Positions 34,172 to 42,709 of a DNA stretch of 64,000 nt are shown one piece after another. A program made the translations under genes and the position numbers. The notes under the pieces are model-generated. The model was given only the letters and a program-made list of their open reading frames with translations, made no database searches and was not told the DNA's origin. The stretch's first letter is position 1, and every line of letters begins with the position of its first letter. This DNA comes from Micromonospora polyrhachis (GTDB taxonomy: Bacteria; Actinomycetota; Actinomycetes; Mycobacteriales; Micromonosporaceae), in NCBI RefSeq assembly GCF_014203835.1, contig NZ_JACHJW010000001.1, positions 682,001-746,000 on the forward strand. The letters are read 5' to 3'.

Positions 34172-34824
34172 GTCGCGAGCCGATAGCCGGCACCCCGCAC
34201 GGTCTCCAACCGGTGCCGGCCGATCTTGCGGCGTAGGTAACCGATGTAGACCTCGACCGCGTTCGGCGCGGTATCCATGCTGGCGTCCCAGACGTGGTCG
34301 AGTAGTTCGGTCTTGGAGACCACCGCCCCGGCCCGACGGATCAGGTATTCCAGCAGCGCGTACTCCCGGGCGGTGAGATTGACCTCGGTGCCGTCGGAGA
34401 CCACCCGCCGCTCGGCGGGATCGAGGCTGAGCTCGCCGACGGTGAGTACCGCCGGACGCTGCGGTGCCCCCCGCCGGAGCAGCGCGCGCAACCGGGCCAG
34501 CAGCACCACGTACGAGAAGGGTTTGGTGAGGTAGTCGTCAGCTCCGCAGTCCAGGCCGTCGGCCTGGTCGTACTCGCCGTCCTTGGCGGAGAGCATGAGT
34601 ACGGGCAGCCAGTGTTCCTCGGCACGCAGTTGGCGTATCACCCGGTAACCGGAGAGGCCGGGCAGCATCACGTCGAGGATCATCGCGTCGTACCCGCCAT
34701 GTCGGGCCAGGTCAAGCCCGGTGGGGCCGTCCCCGGCGACGTCGACCGCGAACCCCTCCGCCTGGAGACCGCGTTGCAGCGCGCGGGCCAGACGTACCTC
34801 GTCCTCCACCACCAGCAGTCGCAC
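34168..34824 (-). CDS. OmpR-family response regulator
   Basis: 218 residues. The receiver domain has VVEDE (acidic pair), MILDVMLPGLSGY with the phosphoacceptor Asp, LSAKD and the Lys of LTKPFSY. A winged-helix DNA-binding domain follows (VNLTAREYALLEYLIRRAGAVVSKTELLDHVW, VEVYIGYLRRKIG, VRGAGYRL). GTG start at 34824 chosen because the receiver begins VRLLVVEDE. It precedes and overlaps the kinase gene and diverges from the LolA-like gene, its likely target. Confidence 0.93.
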   Translation of the reverse strand: MRLLVVEDEVRLARALQRGLQAEGFAVDVAGDGPTGLDLARHGGYDAMILDVMLPGLSGYRVIRQLRAEEHWLPVLMLSAKDGEYDQADGLDCGADDYLTKPFSYVVLLARLRALLRRGAPQRPAVLTVGELSLDPAERRVVSDGTEVNLTAREYALLEYLIRRAGAVVSKTELLDHVWDASMDTAPNAVEVYIGYLRRKIGRHRLETVRGAGYRLAT

Positions 34825-34916
34825 GAGCCAAGCGTGCCATCCGCCGTCGGGTCGCCCCAAGGGTTCTCAGCCCGATCACAGCCCACTACCGGCAGGATGG
34901 AGCAAGGAGGTGCACC

Positions 34917-36044
34917 ATGTCAGTTTTCAGCTCCCGGCGGCTGTCCCGCTGGGTGATCCCGGCGACCGCGGCGGTGACGGTGATCGGTGGGGGTGCCGCG
35001 ATCGGCACGTTCGCGGCGTCCGCCGATCCGAGTCTGCCGCCCCGCAGCGCGGCCCAACTGCTGGTCGATCTACAGACCGCACGGTTGGACGGATTGTCCG
35101 GCACTGTGGTGCAGCGCACCGACCTGGGTCTGCCGGGCCTACCCACCTCGGCTGGGCGGGGCAGCAGCGACCTGACCGCACTGGTCTCCGGCACGCACAC
35201 GCTCCGCGTCTGGTACGCCGGACCGGATCAGGCCCGGGTCGCCCTGCTCGGCACCCTGGGCGAGAGTGACGTGATCCGCAACGGCGACGACCTGTGGTTC
35301 TGGAACAGTCGGACCGGTTCGGCGACGCATCGCAGCCTGTCCCTCGGCAGACCGTCGGGCGAACCAACCGACCGGCCGCTGCGCCCGGACGGACTGCCGG
35401 CAACCCCGCAGGAAGCCGCCGACCGGGCGCTGGCAGCGGTCGACCCGAGCACCGAGGTAACCGTGGGACGGTCGGCGAAGATCGCCGGGCGGGACGCCTA
35501 CGAACTGGTGCTCGCTCCCCGGGACGGCGCGTCGCTGGTCGGCCAGGTCCGGATCGCGATCGACGCCCGGGAGTACGTACCGTTGCGGTTCGAGGTCTTC
35601 GCCAAGGGCACCGACCAGCCGGCGTTCGAGATGGCTTTCACCCAGGTCAGCTTCGACCGGCCCGACCCGGCGCAGTTCGCCTTCAACCCGCCGCCCGGCA
35701 CCCGGGTGACCGAGCAGTCCGGGATACCGGAACGCGACCCCAAGGGGTCAGCCGCGCCGGGGCGCGGGCCGCAGCACCCCGACGGCTCGGATGCGCAGTG
35801 GCAGACCGACGGTACGGGGTGGACCACGGTCCTCGTCGCTCGTACCGCGCAGTCGGCTGACGGGGCACCGGCGGATCGGTTCGCGGGGCTGCTCGACCGG
35901 CTGCCCAAGGTCGACGGCGCCTGGGGCAGTGGCCGACTGCTGGCCGGCAACCTGTTCAGCGCGCTACTCACCGACGACGGTCGAATCCTGGTCGGTGCGG
36001 TTCGTCCCGAGCGGCTGTACGAGGTCGCTGCCGTCCGGAGGTGA
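34917..36044 (+). CDS. Exported LolA/DUF2092-like protein
   Basis: 375 residues. An N-terminal anchor or signal segment (WVIPATAAVTVIGGGAAIGTFAASA) is followed by a LolA/MucB-like unclosed beta-barrel pattern: LSGTVVQRTDLGLP, HTLRVWYAGPDQARVALL, NGDDLWFWNSRTG, GRDAYELVLAPRD, VPLRFEVFAKG, FEMAFTQVSFDRPDPAQFAFNPPPG. In actinobacteria such proteins often sit beside two-component systems and may sense or carry lipids at the cell surface; that role is inference. ATG 34917 with AAGGAGGTG upstream. Divergent from the response regulator by 92 bp. Confidence 0.82.
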   Translation: MSVFSSRRLSRWVIPATAAVTVIGGGAAIGTFAASADPSLPPRSAAQLLVDLQTARLDGLSGTVVQRTDLGLPGLPTSAGRGSSDLTALVSGTHTLRVWYAGPDQARVALLGTLGESDVIRNGDDLWFWNSRTGSATHRSLSLGRPSGEPTDRPLRPDGLPATPQEAADRALAAVDPSTEVTVGRSAKIAGRDAYELVLAPRDGASLVGQVRIAIDAREYVPLRFEVFAKGTDQPAFEMAFTQVSFDRPDPAQFAFNPPPGTRVTEQSGIPERDPKGSAAPGRGPQHPDGSDAQWQTDGTGWTTVLVARTAQSADGAPADRFAGLLDRLPKVDGAWGSGRLLAGNLFSALLTDDGRILVGAVRPERLYEVAAVRR

Positions 36045-36101
36045 AGCTCCGACCAGCCCGCGCGGTGGGGTCGAGGCTGCCTCAGGACGATAGCGGGCTG
36101 C

Positions 36102-36737
36102 TCAGGACGGTAGCCGCCACCCGATGGCGGCCAGGAGCGCCTGCGCGATGACCGCGTGGCCGGGCAGGTTGGGGTGGATCCGATCGTGCGCCCACTGCCC
36201 GGCCGACGTGGTGGCCAGTACCCGGTCGAAGGCACCCTGGGTGGGCACGTGGACGGCGTCGAACTCGGCGGCCAGGGCGTGGACGACCCGAAGGTAGTCG
36301 TCGGTCTGGGCACGCTGGGGCTCACCGTGATCAGGCTCGATCAGGTACGGGTCGACGAGGATCAACCGGCAGCCGGTGTTCTTGACGGCTCGGCTCAACA
36401 GGTCCCGCAGTGTCGACTCGTACTCCTCGATCGGCACCCCCTGGTCGGGCTGGTCGCCGAAGAACCGCCAGACGTCGTTGATGCCGATCTTCACCACCAG
36501 CCAGTCCGGCCGCTCGGCGAGCACGTCCCGTTCCCAACGGGTCGTCAGGTCGCGCACGGTGTCCCCGCTGACGCCCCGGTTGACCCAGGTCAGCCCCAAT
36601 TCCGGGTAGGTCGCGGTCATCATCGCCCGGGTGAGGTTGACGTAGCCGTCGCCGTACGGGGCGGCCCGGTCGCGGCGACCACAGTCGGTGATGCTGTCGC
36701 CGACGAAGACGATGCGCTGCCCAGCCGAAAAGATCAT
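36102..36737 (-). CDS. SGNH/GDSL-family hydrolase
   Basis: 211 residues, no signal peptide. Block I is VFVGDSITD (catalytic Ser), block II includes NRGVSGDTVRDL, block III is GINDVW, and block V is DRIHPNLPGH with the Asp and His. Likely a cytoplasmic esterase or lipase acting on acetylated sugars or short acyl esters. Monocistronic. Confidence 0.92.
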   Translation of the reverse strand: MIFSAGQRIVFVGDSITDCGRRDRAAPYGDGYVNLTRAMMTATYPELGLTWVNRGVSGDTVRDLTTRWERDVLAERPDWLVVKIGINDVWRFFGDQPDQGVPIEEYESTLRDLLSRAVKNTGCRLILVDPYLIEPDHGEPQRAQTDDYLRVVHALAAEFDAVHVPTQGAFDRVLATTSAGQWAHDRIHPNLPGHAVIAQALLAAIGWRLPS

Positions 36738-36867
36738 GCCGCCGCTCCCCCTGCCTCATCGCCATCGCACACGCCCGCCACCGCTCGAATGGCCAGCGCA
36801 CACGCTGCGCGCAGTCTTGGCCGGGCGGTGCGGAACGCGCTATTCTTCGTCGTTGCTAAACACAAAA

Positions 36868-36890
36868 AGAACGGCAAAGAATGCCGTTCT
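36868..36890 (+). promoter_or_regulatory. Leader hairpin upstream of helR
   Basis: AGAACGGCA (36868-36876) and TGCCGTTCT (36882-36890), perfect 9-bp arms around AAGAA, in an unusually AT-rich 80-bp leader (36841-36920). It ends 30 bp before the HelR start. It may be an attenuator, an operator or a 5' UTR hairpin. It does not resemble the rifamycin-associated element reported upstream of some helR genes, as far as I recall that motif. Confidence 0.5.
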
Positions 36891-36920
36891 CGCGGGAATC
36901 CTATTTGATAGGGAGAAAGC

Positions 36921-39221
36921 TTGTCAAGCTACTCCGGCCACTCGACCGGGCCGCGCCTCGATGAGCAGATCGACGAAGTCGGTGTCGAGCAGGAACACGT
37001 CTCGCTGCTCTACCGTCGCCTCGACGACCTGCGCGAACAGGCGGCAAACCGGCTGTCCGAGGCGCTGCGCAACAGCGGCGGCACACAGCAGGAGCGGTCC
37101 CAGCGGGAAAGCACCGTGGCCATGTACACCAAGCAGGTCGAACAGTTCGGTGCCGTGGAGAGTGGCCTCTGCTTCGGTCGGCTCGACCTCGACAATGACG
37201 AGCGGCACTACATCGGCCGGATCGGGATCTTCGACGATGGCGACGACTACGCGCCGCTGTTGATGGACTGGCGGGCACCGGCCGCCCGCCCCTTCTACCT
37301 CGCCACCGCCGCCGCACCGCAGGGGGTACGACGCCGTCGGCACATCCGCACCCAGCAACGGAAGGTGACCGGCCTCAACGACGAAGTGCTGGACCTGACG
37401 TTGGCCCGGCACTCCGGACGGGACGACCTGACCGGTGAGGCGGCGCTCTTCGCCGCGCTGAACGCCGACCGCACCGGCCGGATGAGCGACATCGTGGAGA
37501 CCATCCAGGCCGAGCAGGACCGGGTGATCCGGGCCGACCTGGCTGGCGCGCTGGTCGTACAGGGCGGACCGGGCACCGGCAAGACGGCGGTCGCGCTGCA
37601 CCGCGCCGCGTACCTGCTCTACACCCACCGCCAACTGCTCTCCACCCGGGGCGTGCTGCTGGTCGGGCCGAACGACACCTTCCTGCGCTACATCTCCCAG
37701 GTGCTGCCCGCGCTCGCTGAGACCGGTGTGCTGCTGTCCACCCTCGGCGATCTCTATCCCGGAGTGACCGCGCGGCGCGCCGAATCGGCCGAGACCGCCG
37801 AGATCAAGGGCCGACCGGAGATGGTCGAGGTGCTGGCCGCCGCGGTACGGGACCGCCAGCGGCTGCCCGACGAACCGGTGGAGGTCGTGGTCGAACAGGA
37901 CACCCTGTTGCTCGACCCACGGACCTGCGCCGAGGCACGGGACCGGGCCCGCCGGTCGGGTAAGCCGCACAACCTGGCTCGGGCGCTGTTCGAGGTCGAG
38001 ATCATCCACGAGTTGGCTCGGCAGGTCGCCGAGCGGATCGGCGCTGATCCGCTCGGCGGGGAGAACCTGCTCGAGGAGGCCGACATCGCGGAGATCCGCC
38101 GGGAGCTACGGCAGGAACCGGAGGTGCTGGCCACCCTGGACTGGCTGTGGCCGGTGCTCACCCCGCAGCAGCTACTTGCCGGCCTCTATGCCTCGGACGA
38201 TCGGCTGGCGAACGCCGCGCCCGAGCTGACCGAGGCGGAACGGCGGCTGCTGCGCCGCGAACCGAGGGGTGGATGGACACCGGCCGACGTACCGCTGCTC
38301 GACGAGGCAGCCGAACTGCTCGGCGCGGCCGACCGGGACATTCGGCCGCGGGCCGCACGGAGCCGCCAACAGCAGATCGAGTACGCCGAGGGCGTGCTCG
38401 ACATCGCGCTGGGTTCCCGCTCGATCGACCTGGAAGACGAGGACGAGGGCGAGATCCTCTCGGTCACCGACCTGCTCGGGGCCGACACCCTGGCCGACCG
38501 GCAGGAGGACGGGGAGCGGCTGACCACGGCCCAGCGGGCGGCGGCCGACCGGAAATGGGCGTTCGGGCACGTCATCGTGGACGAGGCACAGGAGCTGTCG
38601 CCGATGGCCTGGCGGCTGCTGATGCGCCGCTGTCCCAGCCGGTCGATGACCCTGGTCGGCGACGTCGCGCAGACCGGGGCGTTGGCCGGCACCTCGTCGT
38701 GGCAGCGGACGCTGGAGCCGTACGTGGCGGATCGCTGGCGGCTGGAGGAGTTGACGGTCAGCTACCGTACGCCGGCCGAGATCATGTCGGTGGCGGCTGA
38801 GGTGCTGGCCGAGATCGACCCGACGCTGACCCCGCCCCACCCGGTACGGGAGACCGGCATCCCGCCCTGGGACGTATCGGTGCCCGTGGCCGAACTGGCC
38901 GACCGGCTCGTCGAGGCGGTCCACCGCGCGGCTGTCGAGGTGGGCGAGGGCCGGGTCGGGGTGATCGTGCCCGACAGCCGGGTCGACGAGCTGGGTCGGG
39001 CCGTCACCGCCGCCCGGCCCGAGGTGGTGGTGGGCGAACAGCCGGAGCTGGTCAACCCGGTGGTGCTGCTGACCGTGGCACAGGCCAAGGGGCTGGAGTT
39101 CGACACGGTTCTGGTGGTCGAGCCGGAGCGGATCGTCGCGGAGTCCCCTCGGGGTCGCAACGACCTGTACGTGGCGCTGACCCGGGCGACCCAGCGGCTG
39201 GGCGTACTACGGACGGCCTGA
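36921..39221 (+). CDS. helR: HelR/HelD-type RNA polymerase-recycling ATPase
   Basis: 766 residues, TTG start with GGGAGAA at good spacing. An N-terminal coiled coil (QIDEVGVEQEHVSLLYRRLDDLREQAANRL) and HelD-specific insert are followed by superfamily 1 motor motifs: VVQGGPGTGKTAVALHRAAYLLY (Walker A), VIVDEAQELSPMAW (motif II), LVGDVAQTG (III), LTVSYRTPAEIM (IV), QAKGLEFDTVLVVEP (V) and YVALTRATQRLGVL (VI). HelD-class proteins pull stalled or rifamycin-bound RNA polymerase off DNA, and actinobacterial HelR can give rifamycin tolerance. The leader hairpin suggests regulated expression. Confidence 0.9.
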   Translation: MSSYSGHSTGPRLDEQIDEVGVEQEHVSLLYRRLDDLREQAANRLSEALRNSGGTQQERSQRESTVAMYTKQVEQFGAVESGLCFGRLDLDNDERHYIGRIGIFDDGDDYAPLLMDWRAPAARPFYLATAAAPQGVRRRRHIRTQQRKVTGLNDEVLDLTLARHSGRDDLTGEAALFAALNADRTGRMSDIVETIQAEQDRVIRADLAGALVVQGGPGTGKTAVALHRAAYLLYTHRQLLSTRGVLLVGPNDTFLRYISQVLPALAETGVLLSTLGDLYPGVTARRAESAETAEIKGRPEMVEVLAAAVRDRQRLPDEPVEVVVEQDTLLLDPRTCAEARDRARRSGKPHNLARALFEVEIIHELARQVAERIGADPLGGENLLEEADIAEIRRELRQEPEVLATLDWLWPVLTPQQLLAGLYASDDRLANAAPELTEAERRLLRREPRGGWTPADVPLLDEAAELLGAADRDIRPRAARSRQQQIEYAEGVLDIALGSRSIDLEDEDEGEILSVTDLLGADTLADRQEDGERLTTAQRAAADRKWAFGHVIVDEAQELSPMAWRLLMRRCPSRSMTLVGDVAQTGALAGTSSWQRTLEPYVADRWRLEELTVSYRTPAEIMSVAAEVLAEIDPTLTPPHPVRETGIPPWDVSVPVAELADRLVEAVHRAAVEVGEGRVGVIVPDSRVDELGRAVTAARPEVVVGEQPELVNPVVLLTVAQAKGLEFDTVLVVEPERIVAESPRGRNDLYVALTRATQRLGVLRTA

Positions 39222-39262
39222 GGTTCTTTCCATCGGTGACAGCACCACGAGGTCCGGTAGAA

Positions 39263-39305
39263 CCAGGAGGTGCCTACCCGCATCTCGCGGGTAGGCACTT
39301 CCTGG
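39263..39305 (+). terminator. Terminator after helR
   Basis: GTGCCTACCCGC (39270-39281) pairs perfectly with 39287-39298 around a 5-nt loop, and the stem extends outward to CCAGGAG...TTCCTGG with one G-U pair, about 19 bp in all. Confidence 0.85.
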
Positions 39306-39377
39306 ACCTGCGCTCCTCGGGGACCCGGACCCTGGCCCTGATCAGCCCTTGATCCGATACGGAACCAGTGAGGAAAG

Positions 39378-39842
39378 TCAGCCGTCCTTGCTCGCCACGG
39401 TCAGGGAGTGGCAGTTGTACGGCGTGCCGGCGTTGCCCTTGACGGAACAGACCTTCAGTCCGACCCGCTGGCCAGCCTTGACGTTGCCGAACGGATCCCA
39501 GGTCACCTTGGAGTTCGCGCCGTTTCCGTTGTACTTGCCGCCGAGGTACTCGCCATCCAGCCAGGCCCAGGCCTTCACCCCGGCAGAGTCGCCACAGTTG
39601 TCCTTGATTTCAAGGTAGTCGTCGTTGTTGCCGCCTCCCGGCGCACCGGGACCGTAGTCGACGAAGCGAACCGTGCCGGCGGCCAGGTTGGAGTTGGAGC
39701 AGCCGCTCGGCCAGGTCGTGTGGATCCACCACGTATCGTCCACGGCCGCGCTGGCCGGGGCGGCGGCGGCGAGTAGGCCACCAAGTACCACCGCAGCCAC
39801 GACGGTCGACTTCGCAAGCAGGCGTGACGCCCGAATCTTCAC
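39378..39842 (-). CDS. Small secreted protein, function unknown
   Basis: 154 residues. The N-terminal VKIRASRLLAKSTVVAAVVLGGLLAAAAPASA is a clear Sec signal peptide with cleavage after ASA-AVDD. The mature domain of about 120 residues has four Cys (PSGCSNSN, DNCGDSA, KVCSVKG, YNCHSL), probably two disulfides, and beta-rich sequence (VRFVDYGPGAPGG, DYLEIKDNCGD). I recall similar small secreted actinobacterial proteins without known function. GTG start at 39842; the frame extends further upstream but the signal peptide fixes this start. Confidence 0.82.
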   Translation of the reverse strand: MKIRASRLLAKSTVVAAVVLGGLLAAAAPASAAVDDTWWIHTTWPSGCSNSNLAAGTVRFVDYGPGAPGGGNNDDYLEIKDNCGDSAGVKAWAWLDGEYLGGKYNGNGANSKVTWDPFGNVKAGQRVGLKVCSVKGNAGTPYNCHSLTVASKDG

Positions 39843-40199
39843 ATACACCTCATCTTCTGCCACCTTGCGCGATGGCTGCCGTACTTCTTCCATGTCGGAA
39901 ACACTCAGGTCACGCGACCAAATGACGATCCAGCGAAGACTGATACCGCTGCGATCCGACGACACGATGCTATGAGCGCGCGGTCGACGAAACGTCAAAC
40001 CAGGGTTTGATCTTCGGTACAACCGCAGTTGCAGCCGGGTTTCGTGGCGACCCGCCCGTGGAACATGACCGCCACGCCGTCGGCGACTACCTTAAGTGGT
40101 CGGACGAGCGCGGTGAGCTAGTGGAGTTTCCTCCTGGGCATCGTCGCTCCATGAACGCGCCGAGATCGATGACCGCTCCCACCCACCGGAGGCACGTTG
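39843..40199. other. Divergent spacer before the ABC exporter
   Basis: 357 bp without a supportable gene. It holds the promoters of the secreted-protein gene (minus) and the ABC exporter (plus). A possible 18-codon frame (ATG near 40064) has no ribosome site and no RiPP-precursor features, so I do not call it. Confidence 0.5.
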
Positions 40200-42194
40200 A
40201 TGACCGACACCGCCACCGAAACCACATCTGGTGCCGCCCCCGGCCAGCGCGGCCCGGATCGGGGGGATTCGGTACTGCCGGAGCTACGGGCAACGTGGTG
40301 GGAGACGGGGGTGCGGGCGCGGGCGGAGGCGGGCGTGTTCACTGTGTTCGCCGAACTGCCCCGGCTGGTCGCCCAGGCCGTCACGACCAGCTGGCGGGCG
40401 GACCGGGTGCGCACCTGCGTGGTCGCGGGCGCCACGATCGGTGCCGGGGCAATGGCGGCGTTCGGGCTGTTGGCGACGCAGCGGGTCCTGATGGAGCTGT
40501 TCGCGGGCGGACCGACCGCGGACAAGATGGTCGCGGCACTGCCCGCGCTCGCCGCGCTGGCCGGGGCCACCGCCCTCCGTGCGGGGATGGGGATCGCCAC
40601 CGGATACGCCTTGAACGGCCTGACCCCTCGGGTGAGTCGGGTGGTGGAGCGAAGGCTGTTCGAGATGACGACGGAGGTACGGCTGGGGGCGTTCGACGCC
40701 GACGCGTTCGCCGACGACATGGAACGGGCCACCCGGGGCACGGACTCGGCCATCTCCCTGGTGCCGGCGTCGACGAACCTGCTCGCCAGTCTGGTTGGCC
40801 TGGTCGCGGTCGGGATCGCGGTCGTGGTGATCCACCCGCTGCTACTGGTGGCGTTACTGGTCGCGACGCTGCCGAACGCGTGGGCATCCCTGCGGGCAGG
40901 TCACCTCCGGCACCAGACCTACACCGCCGGTTCGGTGCGGCGACGCCGCTTGTGGCTGTTGCAGCGGCTGATGGCCGAACGGACATCTGCCCCCGAACTA
41001 CGCTCGTACGGGCTGCGCCGGTTCCTGCTGAACCAGTACGACCGCGTGATGGACGTGGAGACCGACATCGAACTGGACCTCGCCCGCCGGGTCACCACGA
41101 CCACCACCGTCGGGTCGATGATCGGGGGTGTCGCGACCGGTGCGGTGTACGTCCTGCTCGGACTGCTGCTGATCGACGGGCAGATCCCGCTCGCCGCTGC
41201 GGCAACCTGCGTGGTCGCGGTCCAGGCCGCACAGCGCGCCCTGGCCACCCTCACCTTCCAGATCGACCGGGTCTACACCGAAGGGCAGCACTTCGGCGAC
41301 TACACCGGCTTCATGACCCGCGCCGCCGCCTACCTGCCCGAGCCCGCTGCCGCTCGCGGCAGCGGCAGCGGCGGCGCGAGCGGACCTGCCGCGCCCAGCC
41401 CGCTTCACGAGCTGACGGTCCGTGACGTCAGCCTGAACTACCCTGACCGGGACACCCCCGCTATCGACGGCGTGACCCTGACCATCAGGGCAGGACAGAC
41501 GGTCGCGTTCGTCGGAGAGAACGGCTCAGGCAAGTCCACCCTCGCGGCGATGATCGCCACCCTTCGCACCCCTACCGCAGGCACCATCTGCTGGAACGGC
41601 CGGTCCTTGGCGCACTGGGAGATCGACGAACTACGGTCGCGCATCGCCGTGATCACTCAGGAGTACCACAAATGGCCGTTCACGGCGGCGACGAACATCG
41701 CCCTCGGTGACGTGGACAGCGAGGCCCGCCAGGACCGGATCGAGGCGGCTGCCGGCCGCGCCGTCGCCCACGACATGATCCAGGACCTACCGTACGGGTA
41801 CGAGACGCTGCTCGACCGCACCTTCGCCAACGGGCAGGACCTCTCCGGGGGACAGTGGCAACGCATCACCGCCGCCCGTGGTTTCCTCCGCGACGCGGAA
41901 CTGTTGATCATGGATGAGCCGTCCTCGGCACTCGATCCTCGCGCCGAGGACGCCCTGTTCCAGGCCATCCGCGACCGACAGGGGCAGGCGACGACCATCC
42001 TCATCACACACCGACTGGCCAACGTTCGCCATGCCGACCGGATCTTCGTACTGCATCACGGCAGGTTGGTCGAAGCCGGCAGCCACGACGAACTCATCGC
42101 CGCGGGTGGCCGCTACGCCGAACTTTTCGCCCTCCAGGCCGCCGGATACGACGTCGCCCCGTCCACCAGCGTCCCGCCCCCGCAACAGCGCTAG
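40200..42194 (+). CDS. ABC exporter, fused permease and ATPase
   Basis: 664 residues. The N-terminal 330 residues contain the transmembrane domain (helices such as VAGATIGAGAMAAFGLLATQ, LLASLVGLVAVGIAVVVIHPLLLVALLVATL). A Gly/Ser/Ala-rich linker leads to the ATPase: GENGSGKST (Walker A), ITQEY (Q-loop), DLSGGQWQRI (signature), LLIMDEPSSALD (Walker B) and ITHRL (switch His). A half-size exporter that would work as a homodimer, exporting a lipid, peptide or drug. ATG 40200 with GGAGG upstream. No precursor peptide or processing enzyme is adjacent. Confidence 0.92.
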   Translation: MTDTATETTSGAAPGQRGPDRGDSVLPELRATWWETGVRARAEAGVFTVFAELPRLVAQAVTTSWRADRVRTCVVAGATIGAGAMAAFGLLATQRVLMELFAGGPTADKMVAALPALAALAGATALRAGMGIATGYALNGLTPRVSRVVERRLFEMTTEVRLGAFDADAFADDMERATRGTDSAISLVPASTNLLASLVGLVAVGIAVVVIHPLLLVALLVATLPNAWASLRAGHLRHQTYTAGSVRRRRLWLLQRLMAERTSAPELRSYGLRRFLLNQYDRVMDVETDIELDLARRVTTTTTVGSMIGGVATGAVYVLLGLLLIDGQIPLAAAATCVVAVQAAQRALATLTFQIDRVYTEGQHFGDYTGFMTRAAAYLPEPAAARGSGSGGASGPAAPSPLHELTVRDVSLNYPDRDTPAIDGVTLTIRAGQTVAFVGENGSGKSTLAAMIATLRTPTAGTICWNGRSLAHWEIDELRSRIAVITQEYHKWPFTAATNIALGDVDSEARQDRIEAAAGRAVAHDMIQDLPYGYETLLDRTFANGQDLSGGQWQRITAARGFLRDAELLIMDEPSSALDPRAEDALFQAIRDRQGQATTILITHRLANVRHADRIFVLHHGRLVEAGSHDELIAAGGRYAELFALQAAGYDVAPSTSVPPPQQR

Positions 42195-42571
42195 TTGGTG
42201 TGGGTGGACTGGTCGCTGGTGGCCCCACCCGTCGGGGTGCCCAGGCCGCCGGTGGTCGCGTCCCCGGTGGTGGTGGGTGCGACATCGCCGCCGGGGGCTC
42301 GGGGACGTCGCCGGACGCTGGCTGGCCCGGCGGTGCCGCCGGTGGTGGTGACCACGCCGCGATTCCGGGTCGGCCCGCCGTCGCGGAGGACCTCCGGCCC
42401 GACCGCCGCGTCCGCGATGTCCTCCTCCTCGTGGTCCTGCACCTCCTGCCACTCATCGGTGGCCGGCAGGGTCACCTCCGCCGCCGCACCCGGGGCGTAG
42501 TCGCTGTCGCCGCCGCCGAGCCGTTCTGCGGCTCGACGCCTCGATTCGCGCTTCTCGTCGTCCTCGCGCAC
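42191..42571 (-). CDS. Low-complexity hydrophilic protein, function unknown
   Basis: About 126 residues. The N-terminus is charged (REDDEKRESRRRAAERLGGGDSDYAPG), the middle acidic (TDEWQEVQDHEEEDIADAAVGPEVL), and the tail Gly/Thr/Pro-rich. Probably disordered, no domain recognised. GTG start at 42571 with GGCGAGG upstream; a GTG at 42580 is also possible. Its stop codon overlaps the stop of the convergent ABC exporter by two bases. It could be spurious, but codon usage in this frame looks normal. Confidence 0.5.
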   Translation of the reverse strand: MREDDEKRESRRRAAERLGGGDSDYAPGAAAEVTLPATDEWQEVQDHEEEDIADAAVGPEVLRDGGPTRNRGVVTTTGGTAGPASVRRRPRAPGGDVAPTTTGDATTGGLGTPTGGATSDQSTHTN

Positions 42572-42709
42572 GTCCACCACCTCGCCGGATCGTCGTTCCC
42601 GCTGCCTCCCCGCGAACGGATCGACTAAACGCGGTGGCGATGTCCGGTTCTGCGGTGATCATCCTGGTCGCCCCCGGGGCGGCACGCTCTCGCCGGCCCG
42701 CTGATCCGA

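Noticed and set aside
40007-41425. 472-codon plus frame over the ABC exporter start
   Set aside because: Overlaps the exporter in another frame; Arg/Gly/Pro-rich with no family match.
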